NCBI GenBank assembly: GCA_047967505.1
Contig: CM106541.1
Direction: 5' to 3' (one strand)
From: Dipteris shenzhenensis
Lineage: Eukaryota > Polypodiophyta > Polypodiopsida > Gleicheniales
Length of the DNA stretch: 64,000 bases
The notes under the pieces were generated by a model, which did not search any database, was not told the origin of the DNA, and worked only from the letters and a program-made list of their open reading frames with translations. Positions 13,040 through 27,100 of this stretch are shown piece by piece. How positions within the stretch are numbered: position 1 is the first letter of the stretch; the number at the start of each line of letters is the position of its first letter. The position numbers and the translations under genes are program-made.

Positions 13040-14760
13040 GAAGACCCATCGTATCCTCATACACTTACTTGGGGGTCATCTTCTTCGGCCCGATCTTCAC
13101 GATGAGACCAGCGATGCAGGCCAAACTAAGTAGGGGATACGCCTCACTAACTCGGCTAGAGAGAGAGATCGTATCCTCATACACTTACTTGGGGGTCATC
13201 TTCTCCGGCCCGATCTTCACGATGAGACTAGCGATGCAAACCAGACTGAGTAGGGGATACGCCTCACTGGCTCGGCTAGAGAGACAATGCTTCCACTCCC
13301 ACTTCCAGGACCCTCGGACCAAGGCTCTTCTCTTCGACTCCTTGGTCCAACCAGCCGGTATGTATTGCAGCCCTTGTTGGGGGGCTGACATGTCAGAGAT
13401 AGAGTGGACACGGATGGAGCGCCTGCAAATCCTCATGCTCTCACGGATGATCCGAGGGAAACCGTCTGTACCACATCACATCATTCAAGCCAAGTTTGAT
13501 GCTTCTCCACTCCAGCTAGATGCAGCCTTTCAAACCATCACATATCTACACCAGGTTAGATCATATGGGGACTGCACATCAGGGAGACAGAGGTTGCCAT
13601 GGTTGGCTCTCGATTCCTCCATAAGGTTGGCAGCAGAGGGAGACGAGCGATGCTGGTATGCACAGACTCACATATGGTTTGTGAGACTAGGGTTTCACAT
13701 CGATAGGATACCTCCTTTCAATACATTTTAGATGCCCCTCCGATACTCCCACCCACCATCCCGATCGGGCCACACACCAACCAGGTCATTCGAGAGGATC
13801 TCCTGCAGCTACACACCTTTAGAACCTGGTTGGAGCCGAGGGAGCTTCCCGTGAAGCTCAATTTTTACAGAGATTACTGTCTTCCTATTTCGGAGGAGGT
13901 ATTCATCACACCACCGAGGTACACTGAGCTTCATATGCCTCACTCACTACGGATCTCCATCGGACAGTTTCGAGTATCATCACACCGCCTCCACATAGAG
14001 AGCGGCAGAGCAAAGGGGATTCGTAGGGACCATCGCTTATGCATATTGTGCGACTGTCAGGAGGTTGAGTCGGAGGAGCATTTTATTTTCAGGTGCCCAG
14101 TGTACTACGAGATCCGAGGTCGCTACCACTGTCTCCGGCTCCGGGCTCCTTACCAGATTTCTCGCCTACCTAGATCAGAGATGCCTCGCCGCCTTTATTC
14201 ACGAGGGGGTCTGACACAAAGAGTACTTACTCAAGCGACAGGGCTTGGCCACATCATCAGATACCTCTCAGAGCAGGATCACAGAGTTCTTCCCATCAAG
14301 TGACATTGATCGTCCAGTCTCTAGCCGCAAACGTGACAGAGACCCCGACCCGACGACCACAACACGACACACGAGACATCGAGGGGACACACACATCACT
14401 CTGGGGGACCTCCCATCATTGTTTAGACCCGAGATACGTCCCACGGGAGTAACGATGGCTCTGGTCTTGCATCGAGCCTCATCCAGGAGACCGAGACGCA
14501 TGGCACCCCTTGACGGGCGCCAACGTCCCATCACCGACTATGCACCAGCCAAGGTGACATGACATACGAAAAATTCCGTTCTGCTCCAGTCTTTTTCTTT
14601 TCATTGTTACATCCAGATGTATTTGATTATGTATGATCAGACTTAGGATTCAGCACGGGTGATGATGCTCGTTTCAATAGCTCCATCCTTACTATGATTT
14701 GTGTCAAGTTTTCTTTCAATCTCATAGACCCATCGGTCTTCCGAAGACTCTAATAAAATT

Positions 14761-14799
<39 letters not shown>

Positions 14800-15035
14800 G
14801 AGGGACATAACAGACTGGCTGATATGCTACATAGCGGGTCACCCCCAGCTTTAGGAACGTTTGTCTATAAGCTTTTCAAGCACAGGAACTCACCTAAGAC
14901 ATAAAGGTAGTTTCTCTTAATACCCTCCCCTCCAAGGGAGGAGTCTTTGTGTACGAGGATTTTGTATTGCTCAGGTCCCATAGGCCGATTTTTGGTCTTC
15001 AGAGGACGATAATATATTCTTCTTCTTCTTCTTCT

Positions 15036-15082
<47 letters not shown>

Positions 15083-16315
15083 AGGCCTCCCGCGGACGTT
15101 AATACTTCTTTCTTTCTTTCTCTCGCCAACAGTCGCCAGCAAAAAAAAGGGGGCGCCGTCAGCCGCCAACAGGTCAAGTCGCCAGCAAGTCTTCTAGGTC
15201 AAGAGAGGAGGGGCGCCGTCAGCCTTAGCATACGCAGACCAGGCCCAGGGGGGTCATAACAGCAGCACACCCTAACCCCAGACTGAGCTGCTGAGCCCCT
15301 GGCTCAGTCTGGGGTGTTAGATACAGCAAAAGAGCACCCAACTTATTCACAGGCCTCCATGGAGCCTCCAAAGGTGAAGACTTTTGCCACAACCCCTATG
15401 AGCAAACCCTCCTACTCAGCCCATACAGATTGCATTACAAGCGGAGGATTAGCTCAGACCCACAAGAGCAGATATACTTTCTACAGCAGGATGTAAGGGA
15501 GCTGAGACTCATGGTTGCAGCTCTCAGGAAAAAAGTAAAGGAGATGGAGGATAATGGAAAGCAAGAAATCATATAGGAAGTACACCAGATAGATAGTGAA
15601 GCAGCACCCGCACCACAGTTGGTAACCAAAGTCCAAGACATGGTTACCAATCAGGTCAAGTCAATAAAAGAGGAAATCTCAACAACAATGGACAATAAAA
15701 TCAACAAAAGTGAAGTATATGGCGAGGTACAAGAGCAGGGAAAAAGGGCTGCTAATGCTCGATGTCTACTCATTGGAGGACTACCTGAAGTTGGCATGAA
15801 GGGAGCCTGGCAGAAAAAATTGACAATATCATAGCAGCAACCCCTCAGATTGAGTGGGACTTAAAGGACATAGCCATTGTGGCTCATATTGGGATACAAG
15901 CTAAAGTAATTCTCAATGATAGGAAGGCAAGAACCAAGATTCTTGTGCAAACACATACGCTGAGAGATACCAAGGTATGGATCTCAGAGGAGCTCACCCC
16001 AATTCAGCTCAAGATGCAATCCACAGAATTGAACAAAGTGAAGGACGCTCGCAAAGAAGGAAAATGGGCTGTCTACAAAGATGGAAAAGCACTTATCAAA
16101 GACTTTAAATCCAAACCCAAGGACTCTCAGTCTTAAACTGATGTAATACAGGCCGATTATCTTATCTTACTTAGTACCATGTCGCTAATCTATAATAACT
16201 TTGGGAGTGGTATATGCACTTCCAAGAGACTCTCAGTCTATAACTGATGTTGGGGGTTTATCCTTTTTGGAGTGTGTGCTTTGTCTCATAGTCCCGTGAG
16301 AGCTTCTGAAGACGT

Positions 16316-16368
<53 letters not shown>

Positions 16369-16730
16369 CTCAGAGATCGAGGAGCCCACGTCCCCCTCCA
16401 CCACCATAGCATGAGACAGCCAAACAGACGCAGATCCGAAACATTTTCGCCGCTCATAGACGAGCCACCACAATGCCGGGTTTCGGATTCTGAGTTCCAA
16501 TTCCAGCTCTCACCCTAATTCAGATAGTACATGATATGATATGATATGATTTGACATGACATGTGTTGTACTTGATTTTGCTTGAGCTATTGAGCTCTTT
16601 ATTTCAGCATAGTACTCAGCAAGGGCCTTAGCGAGCCCTTTGCTCCAACCCTTTGTGACTTGTTTGAGTTTTTCACTTTTGGTGTATTCTGCACTTTGTA
16701 CCATAGGCCAGCGAGGCCTCCCGCGGACGT

Positions 16731-16785
<55 letters not shown>

Positions 16786-19700
16786 GTACCCAGACTCATC
16801 GTCTGAAACAAATAGTACAATTTCAATCTCATGCTTGAAAACCATGAACTCAATCACTCAAAGCAAGGTCTAGCTACTATGAAATCCACTGACATTACAA
16901 CTATAGACCACATTAGTATAAGCATATGCTCTCACAGATACATATCCACGTGCGCAAATATACTTGAGCATCCGTTTATACAAGGGTCTTCATACTACGT
17001 TTCTATCAATGCTCCGGAGGTGAACGGCAGACAACCATGACAAAGTCTCTCTTTATTCAAGCTTGAGTTTTTCATCTGTTAGTCTCTCTCAAGCAAGCAT
17101 TTCCAAGCAAAAAGGCTTAGAAAACTTACCTGATAGGATACACACGCCGTGAATGGAGATGTACCCAAACTGTCCGCCCACTCAAAAAAAACAAAACAAA
17201 AAAAATTAAAAGTGTACGACTTAAAGGGGAGGGGGGGGGAGTGCGGCTAATTGGGAGATCATGGATGTTGCCACATTTTCCCTGGTATGAGCCTTGTAGG
17301 CTGATTAGGACAGTTAGTACTGGTCCTATCTAGGGTTAGCAAACTTAGGATACTTAGTCCGAAGTCAGGCCTATAAGGCTACACTTGTACTTTCATTCCA
17401 ATATCCATTCTTACAAATATGAGCTTGTTTCCCTCCATTGCATTCCACTCAATAGTGTACCAGAGCCTTGTATGCTTGATCCTGCCTGCCCCATCTGCAG
17501 CCTACAAACTCCAACAGCAACTAGCTGCTTCCTGCAGCTCAGTCTCATGACCAGCAGGCACTCCAGCTGCTCCAGCTCCACTCAACCTGCACTCATGACC
17601 AGCTCCTGCCAGTACTGCCCCATTTCTGCTGTTGCACAGCCATTCGTTGCAGAAGCATCATCCATACAGTTTCTTCAGCATCAGCAATCGCTGCCTCAAG
17701 CAGCTCAGTACAGTCACAACCAGCTCCCTTAATCTACAGCTCTAGATCTGTGCTACCGCTATTGCTGCAGAGAACCTCGACCTCCAGATCTGCCGCCACT
17801 GTCCATACAGTCGAAGTACCTGCACTCAGAAAAACTTTCCCACCTGTCCATACACCTCTACTGATAGCCCACGCGGTGGAAAATGTTTTATGCTTGGGAC
17901 TTCATGCATATCTTGCTTCAGCAACTCTACAATTGCTACTTCTATTTATGAGGCAGAGTACAGGGCCTTTACAACTACGGTGGAGTGTGTCTGCCTTCGT
18001 ACACTCCTTGCAGATCTTGATGTCAGCCAGAGTCTTCTACTACCACTTACACTGCCAGCCAGAGCGCCTTGGCTATTGCGCGCATGTTTCATGCGCATAC
18101 AAAGCACATAGAGGTTCACTATCATTATCTCAAGGAGTATCTCTCAGCTGGAGACATATGAATATCCTATGTTCCGACGGAGGACAACTTGGTATATCTC
18201 TTCACAAACACTCTACCTCGACCAAAGTTTGAAGCTTTTCAGCACGCTTTACATTTGGTACCTTTTGTTACGTGATTCTGCGATCCCTGTAATATCATAG
18301 GTTCTTGCAAGTACACTTGAGCTTGATTCCCTCCATTGCATTCCACTCAACAATGGAGACTTCTCCTTATGGTTCCTTTCCTTCCCCTCCATCACTTTCA
18401 AGTATTTAGCCCCCCATGTAGGAGATCTAAGCTCCACCTGGAACTAAGGCTCCCCATGTGTTCACAAGAAGGTTACAGAATCAGAACCACTTTGTACGCC
18501 TCAGATTATACCTTTCCCAAGAACCCCTTAGGACACTCTCAGATCGTACCAAAAGTAATTGAGCCCACATATGCCCCCTCTGGATGCTTGCCTCCAATCT
18601 CCTCCCTCCTTCCAAAAATAACATGGAATAGGGGTGCCTGTCCTTACCTTAATTAGAGAAGAGGAATTAAAAGGCCAAGTAATATAGCATTAACATAGGT
18701 TAGCTAATCCTCAACTTTGAAATTGAAGAGATGAATATATGGGGAAGAAGTGTGTACATCCCCTTAGAAAAAGGGGAGCTAGTGTCCCCTATGAACAGCC
18801 ATAACTATAGTTCTAAGTTAGTACTAGAAGAGGAAAGCAATATGCTCCAGTACTCATGATAGGTGTCCCACAAGTTCCATCACACAAGTAGCTTTTTCAA
18901 GGATCTCCAAACACGTTAATGTAAGCTTTTGTTCGTGGTTTCCTTGGTATTAGATTTGCTCATAGACAAACCAACAAGAAGGGCAATGCAAGAACATTTT
19001 TTAAAACGTCAATCTTCCTTATACTATTTTGGGAAGCATTTCTTTCTAGTCTTCCATTGTATTTGTCCTAGAAACATAGCAATTCAATGCTTATAAAGTA
19101 AAATATACCTAACTCAAAAATGTCATATACTAAAAATCTTGAGGCAGTTATATCCACTATTATCGACAACTTTGAATTCCATTCCATTCTTGACTAAGCT
19201 GGCTATTATATCTATTAGAAGTTAGCTCATAGTAGATATGGCTCACCCCTCAGAGACAACATTGGACGAGATTGTCTTGATTGGTAACAATGGATAAGAA
19301 ATAGCAACACAAAACCTGCACCAACACCAACCAATTTTTATAAGAAGGCTCCTCTACAGGGGGGGGGGGGAGGGAAAAAACTGCACATTATAAGATTTGA
19401 TGCAAAGCTAACTATTCACTACATTTCGACTCAAACTATAACACAATGTACAAATTTGAAATTTAAAAGTGATCATGAGAGCCTAACACCAATTTCATGA
19501 AGAGCACTCCAGCTCTCTCTTTGTAATCTATGAAGCCATTTGGTTGAGGTGGATTATAGTACAAGAATTAATGTAAAAGCAAGAGGGAGCAACTATCCCT
19601 TGAAGTAGACTAGATAGTAGGTTTTTCGAAGCATCAAACCACTATTTGCATTGGAAAAAATTTCCATCACAAGGTGCTCAAACTTTTATAGAGGTTTGTT

Positions 19701-20065
19701 TCACGACGACATCGGAAGGACACAATCACCATGTCATTGATATTCAGCATTCGAGAAGATATGAAGCAAGTATCATTGGATGTCTAGAGCTGTTGCAGAG
19801 ATTTTGTCTTGAAGTCAACATAGTTTGTTATTTTGCTTTATAAATAGAATAGAGGAATGGTGTTCCTTATATGTTGCTCTTGAATGTGAACCCCTCTAAA
19901 AACTATTAAGAAAAAATTACCCTTTATCTCCTACCTTGTCACTGTTGTACAATGATCCATTGGAGGGATCAATCGGGAGGGGAGAGTGATCCGAAACCAC
20001 GCCCCTCCTGGTAGAAGCAGTAATAGCGTCCTCGGAACTCATAATAAGCAAGGAAAATGCATAAG

Positions 20066-20096
<31 letters not shown>

Positions 20097-23000
20097 TTTA
20101 TTAAAGCCTTCACAAGACCAATGGGTCTATGAGACTGTGAAAACCTAGTACAAACGAGCTGTGGAGCTACTAAACGAGCATCCACACCAATGAAAAATGC
20201 AAAAATGCAGAATGATAGTACTAAGTCCTAAGTACAACATAGTCATGTCAGTGGTCGACTATATATCAATCTCATCATCATCATCATTAGGACATCAAGG
20301 TGGATGAGGCAATGGGGGCATGAAATTGGCGATAGAGTGCCGTCGGCCACTCACAGGTGCAGCCCTGGCACGTCTCCTGGTCATAGCTCTGCATCTAATC
20401 AAGGCTACCGTGACCCTTGTCGGTCGGGCTCCGACTCTAAACAGGAGGGGATGTCCCCAAGTGTGATATGTGAGTCAACTCTCTGTCTGAGCTGTCGGGT
20501 CACTGGCTCCAGGTCACGGTCATGTCGAGGCCTCGTCTCGTGGGGGTCCATGTGATCTGGTTGATACAACTCCGTGATACAGCTCTGAGAGGGATCAGCC
20601 AAGGAAAAAGTCTGCTCCCGTCTCCATGCTCAGAGTATCCTCTCGCGGTGTCTGAGTACCTCATGAATGAAACCTGCCAAACACCGATGGTCTGGGTAGG
20701 AGAGGAATTGGGTAGGAGAGAGAGAGAGAGAGAGAGAGAAAGAAAGAAAGAAAGAAAGTTTATTATAGTCTATGGAAGACCGATGGGTCTATGAGACTGG
20801 TAGAAAACTTGATACAACAAGAAGAAAGGGTGGAGCTACCAAACGAGCATCATCACCCGTGCTGAATGCTAAGTCTCAAGTAGTACATAGTCATATCATC
20901 AATAAAATGACATCATCATCATCATCACAATCCCCATCATCAGGTCGATCAATCCATGTCACCAGGCCATGCCGGCTCTGGCCAGTACAATGGGGCCTCA
21001 CAAGGTGTAAATGTCAAGGGGAGATCGAGAGGGGGCGAGGTCCTATTGATGCGTAGCCAGTGGTAAAGTGCAGGCGACTGTCTGTAGGCATTGTCTATCT
21101 CAATCTCCTAGAAGTGGCTCTGCTCCTAACCAAGGCTATTGTAACACCTGTGGGTTGTGTCCCAAGTCTGAACAAGGATAGGAGGTCACCCAATGTGATC
21201 TACGTGTCCATCCGCTGTCGAGTATGGCGTTTCTCGAGCTCCGGGTCCCTACTGCGTCTACAGTCGGTGATCTGACTGGAAGAACTCCATGATCCTGCTC
21301 TGAGAAGAGTTGGGCAGTGTGTCTGAGCACTACCTCTGTTTCCTGAGAAAGTGCTCTCTATGTCGAACTGCCTCATCAATGAAAGCAGCAAGGCACCCCT
21401 AGTCTGGATACGAAAGGAGTCTGGAGAGGGGACCAAAAGCCATCTCTAAAGAGACAATGATAGCAAGAGAGGGAGGGAGGGAGGTAGGGTTGTATTATTG
21501 CCTTCGAGAGCCCTCGCACGTCTATAAGACAAAGTACAATCAATAAGGTAACTCATATAAGCCACTGTTGGCTGAAGCAAAGGCCCTTACTGAGTACTAA
21601 GCTAAGCTATTAATCTCAAAATCTCAAAAGACTCATACATGCAAAGCTAGAGCTCCAAATATGTATCCCGAGGCCATGGTGGCTCTCTGATGAGACGCAA
21701 AGATGTCACGTATCTGCGTTTGTCGAGACATCTCTCGTTGTGGCGGCCACACCCTCTGCGAGCTCTGTATCCAATTGTGTAATGAAGGGGGAAAGGGGCA
21801 ATTTAGAGGACCTTTAGAGGCCTCTTAGGTGGGAAATGTGGAGGGACTATATAAGTCCCCATCCACCCCTATTTGTACAATTCTTTATGTGACATCTGAT
21901 CTTATCCCCCACCTCCTTCCTCATACGTGCTGCCTCCACTCGCTCTCCCAATCTCTCTCTAATTCTCTCTTCCCCTCACCCTTCTCTCTTTCTTCCTCTT
22001 TCCTCCCTACCCCTTTCTCTCCTATCTCTCTCTCCTCCTTCGTCTTCCCTACCTCTTCTGCTTTATATTTCCGTCCATCCACAAAGTAGGACAGGATACA
22101 ATACCAAAAGGTTCTCCTACTAGATGTCAAGCACTTCTAGATCTCTGAGCCCGCGTGCTCCACATCGAGCAAATGTAGACTCTGTCCAAAGTAAAAATTG
22201 TGTAGATCAGCCTACGTAGGCAGCACTCAATACAGTCTGCAGCTCTCTGTAGGTCTCCTTCACCTCCTGGGAGTAGGCCCAAGAAAGCCCTAACTACTGC
22301 TCCTGTCTGCTGTAGGTTTGCTGCTCCAGAGGATATTGATCACAACACCTCGCTGCCCTAGAAGACAGCCAAGGTCTAACCTCTAGGGAACTCAGTCTGC
22401 AGCACACCTTCCACTCTCCTTCACCCTCAATGTGAGGCCCAAGGGAGTGGCTTCTACCTGCTCCTGTCTGCTCCTGCTCTTGCTGAATGGTTGGATGAAT
22501 TATGAGGCCCATGGCCTCCTCCTTTTATAGGCCCAAGGCCTGGTCAAAATAGCCCACTGGTCAGCCCTATTTTGGCCGACTCAGTCTGGCTGAAAACCGT
22601 CTGGTTGGCTGCCCCTACCAGCCCAACCAGGACCCTATATGAGGGTCTTTACTAGGCCCTTTACAGCCTTTGGCAGGGACCCAGCCCTCAGCCAGCCCCA
22701 ACCAGCCCTACTGTTGGCCGACCTGTTTGCTGCGCCATCTTTAGGGTATGTTGCAGGCCATGTGCCTATTCCTGCGCCATCTTTAGGGTATGTTGCAGGC
22801 CATGTGCCTACCCACACTCCTCGCCAGATAGCTCGCCATGTAGGTGCCTGTACCCCGGGATACCCCGCCATCTTGTGCTGCTACAGATCTGCCTCTTCCA
22901 GGCCAGATCTATGCCATGTATGTATCGCCTATGTTGCAACCACTTTGATGCCTCCAGGTACTTTCGTTTTTCTCTCTGATCTCTGCCCCCATGGCAGCCA

Positions 23001-24134
23001 TCTTGCTGCCCATGTGGCCATCTCTCAGGACCCAGGTCCACCCCCCCCATGCTCTCCTCATATGGGGGCTTACAGTTGGGGAGGTGACCTTTCCAACATG
23101 CCACTCCTGAATTGCAGCTCATTTCAGCAAGGCAAATGGCCAGAGAGCTCAGGAAGGAGCATGCCCTCTATGTATCAGTATCTCAGGGGAGTAGCATTCC
23201 CCATGTTGAGGATTGTGATATGCAGCAGTTGCTCTCGGAGTTTGCTGATGTATTTGCTGATATGCCATCCCAATTGCCTCCCAAGAGGGATGTGGATCAT
23301 GCCTTTGTTCTAGAGCCTAGCAATAAGCCCATAAACAAAGCTCCATTCTGTCTCTCTAAGGTTAAGCAGAAAAAGGTGGCAGTACAGGTGCAAGAATTGC
23401 TTGAGAAGGACTTCATCTCTCATAGCTCTTCCCCTTTTGCCTCATCGTTGGCCCTCCTCACGGAGTTTCACTTGTTTCCCACACATGGGGGGGGGCTCCA
23501 AAATGGATGACTATCTCATGGGATCTCCTGCCTGCACTTCACATGTCACGGAGTTCTCCATCTCACCACCGGCTCCAAGAGCGGATCATACTTATCTATT
23601 TTCAAGTATAACTACGCACACCACACAACCACTCACACACACTCCTTATCAAGACATACATTTGGATCAACCTAAAACCCAAGTATGCGGATGGTGCACA
23701 CATGCTACACATACTGTCATCGCGTAAGTGGTGCACACAATGCTACACACTCATACAACCCGCAGCCATATATCTAGCCATGTAGGAGCACACATGCATC
23801 ACTACGAAACAGCGAGCACACATGCATCAGCTGCGCGATAAAAATGCTGGATCTCACTAAACTAAATACTGAAGGATTAAATTAATGGGATAATTCCAAT
23901 TCTCGTAACAGTTCAGGATTCTATCAACCACCTCATTGTTACTGTGACCTCCAGCCACCTCATTCTCACTGTGATCTCCTCTCACTGGTTTAGGATATTG
24001 TCGAACACATCAGCATGTCAGCGAGTCGGTTGAACTATTGAAGGTTTCTTTTCTTCCAGACAAAGAAGAAGCACATCTGGGCTAGAGAGTGCACGTCATC
24101 CGGAGGGATTATAAACCAAAAGGTGACTGTTTGA

Positions 24135-24173
<39 letters not shown>

Positions 24174-27100
24174 TCCTTTTTGACTTTCACCTTTGCATAC
24201 GACTTTTGCGAGCTGCAAAAGGTGACTTCTTATTTTTCTTCACATTTATGCATGTATCTAAGCCTTGTAAAGCCTTTTGGGAGGTGACGGACACTTGTCC
24301 CATTGACAAATCAACAAATTCAGATTTCAATATGAGGGCCACAAATGGACGAATTCTATGCATCATTCACAAGAGCAGCCTAGAAACGTGGATCTCCATT
24401 CCAAAGATCTTCTACAGAGTATCTAGATGAGGTGATAAGGCAAAGAGCATTGTAGGATGAAAGAAAAAGGAGGTTGCATTCTCTTCAAAGAGGAAGGGAA
24501 TCTTATCATTTTATGCCTTTTGGATACCAGGAAGATATGCCATCTGTGGGTGTCTTCAGGTATGATGAAGGGCGCAAAGTCAAGGGGGATTCATGAGAAC
24601 TTTGGTGGCAGCAATACTGGGTTAGGTTCAACGAGTTTGTGTGCAAGTGTTCAAAGAGCCATTTAAAGATGGAGTGGTGGTCTGCTATTAGGCAAGGGTC
24701 TACCGTTCAAGAGTGTAATCAGAAGTTCTGATCATTGACTTTAAAGGTTCAAATGGCTCCAACAGTCCATATACATAGGTATGTTGATATGCATGCAGCC
24801 AGATGCCACAGTTTGGAGCATGCCATGAAATTGCCTTTATTTCATGAGCAGAAATATTTTAGTAGACCCTTTGCTTCACAATCCTTAGCTTTATCTGCAG
24901 CATTAACATTTAAGAGTCCTTCAAAGCAAGGCATTTGAGACATCCTACTAGCACAAAGCTCGCATCTCATTGTACCAAACATCAAAAGGTGTATATGAGG
25001 ATACTGGAGCACCAACAACAGAGCCTCACAAGGCAATAGATTACTACCAAACCAATGCTACAATTAATCAAAATCTACACATGCACTATTACAGACTACA
25101 TAGCAGCCAATGCTACTGTGAGTGGATACTGTGAATAGATTACACCACAATTAGCCTCGCCCATCAAAATGGTAGAAAACTCACGGATCTCCATGCTGAA
25201 TACGACATAGCTCGCAATAAAATTGTGAGGGAATTTCCTCGTCCATTCCCTCCTTTTCTGGAATGATAACACAGTTGACATGTTGCCACACCATGCACTT
25301 GGGATCATCACACTGCAACCAAGGTCGAGAGCTTAAGCATTTCATTCATGCAAACCTTAAGATAAGAGGAAGAGAAGCAGCATGCGGGAAGGGACATGTT
25401 TGAAAAGAGAAGACAAGGCAAAGACAAACAAGGGCAAAGGTATCAATCTGACAATGATAGTAATGCCCACTCAGTCCACTAAACTACATGCACATATTAG
25501 GATGGTATCCTCTTTTATAAGCTTAATAGGCCAAGAGTGACATGGTATTATTAAGCCCCCCCCCCAAAGAATCCTTCCGCAAATTTTTATCCATCAGCTA
25601 CTTCAGGGCATCCATCAGCTACTTCAGGTGTTCAGGGTACAAAAGGTCAATTTGAGAGCATATAAGACAATCAGCTCTCCAGATAGAGTCTAAGACAGTC
25701 TAGCATGATTTCTTGCAAAAATAGGGAGGACACAATACCTGTATCATCATACCGGAGTCTAACGAGCTGCCACAAGGACATCTAGTCTTTCCCTCTCCTC
25801 GATTAAAAACCTCATCTTGCTCATCTGATCGAACCAGACTGTTTGATCCATTTCCAACTGTTGTTGCCAAATCAGCAGCACCAGATCCACACCTTTTCCT
25901 GTCATCAAGGTAAACAAATCACAGCTACCTTATCACTATACAGATATCTAGATGAATCGAGGAACGGGTCCAAACTCATCCTCTAAAAAGACAACACCGT
26001 GTGCGGTTTCAATCTCATGACAGTCATTCACAAAGTTGAAAACCATAAACTTTAACACACATAGCAGGGACTCAATCTCCACCTACGTCATCAGCGTCCA
26101 AAGGTGAGTGTAGACCACTATATGAACATATACTCTCACACATATAAATCCACACGCCCACACACACTGCATCCATTTATCCAAGGATAAGTTTGATTCA
26201 TCTTTTATACCTGGAAGAGACCCTTCTGGCGTGCTAATCTGCATATTCTTCTCCACTATATTACTTTCTTGCTGCTTGGAGAAAGGTGCTACTCCTGCTA
26301 ACGGGCATTGGCATCCACACGTTTCATCTTTCATCCTTTCTCTTGTGAGAAGCTCCAAGTACGTTGAAATTTCTAATTGCATATTTATACCTAGAGCTTT
26401 TTAGATTGAGAGGCGTATATTGCATATGCATGCAATTAGATTACTCTAGCTCTCGATTCATGCTCCCTTCCTGATTCTCTTCAGCCTTCATGCATGTGAC
26501 TACTAGTTATCTCTACCTTGGTATGTCTCTGTTTATAATTGTGATTTCATGCTAGTATTAATTCAAAAGATTGTAGCATTATTAACCTTGATGAGGCAGC
26601 TCAGCCTGTAGCTGCTCCTAGACCTTAAACCTGCAGGTTGTCGAGGTGCTGCAAAATTTATTCCAACAGATGCAGATGACACATCAATAGGTTCTTTTAA
26701 TGCTTGCAGGAGAGTCACAAGTCGCAGCGCCTTCACAACAGGATGCCATCCTTTCCTCCTGAAATCTACTCAGGGGAGGAGGAGCGTGCACTTGGTTATC
26801 TGAGCTCTCGGCTTAGTAGGTGGGAGGTGCATTTTCACCATAAACAACTATCCTGACCATATTTGGACTACCCTTGTGGAGATATATCCTCGAGGGAAAG
26901 CCTTTTCATGGTAGCAAGATCTTAAAGAAAAGATCCTGCGCTCCCATGACTTGGGATGAATTCTGTTAAGCTTTCACAGCCGGAAATTGCAAGGAAGCCC
27001 CTGGGTTTCTCTATGCAAGAGTTCAGGGAGATTACCACTAAATCTATAGAGTTTATCCACTCGACTTTCCACATTTTATTCGTTAGTAGCCTTCCGAAGG

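Noticed and set aside
24061-24130. Missing SIZ1 exon candidate (minus-strand TTTTGGTTT)
   Set aside because: A Phe-Trp pair exists, but the acceptor leaves the wrong phase and the following residues do not match PINIT.
24138-24170. Another CT-tailed LINE end
   Set aside because: The (CT)n has no AGACC…GGTCT module or TTAATA in front of it; the same holds for 36618-36646.
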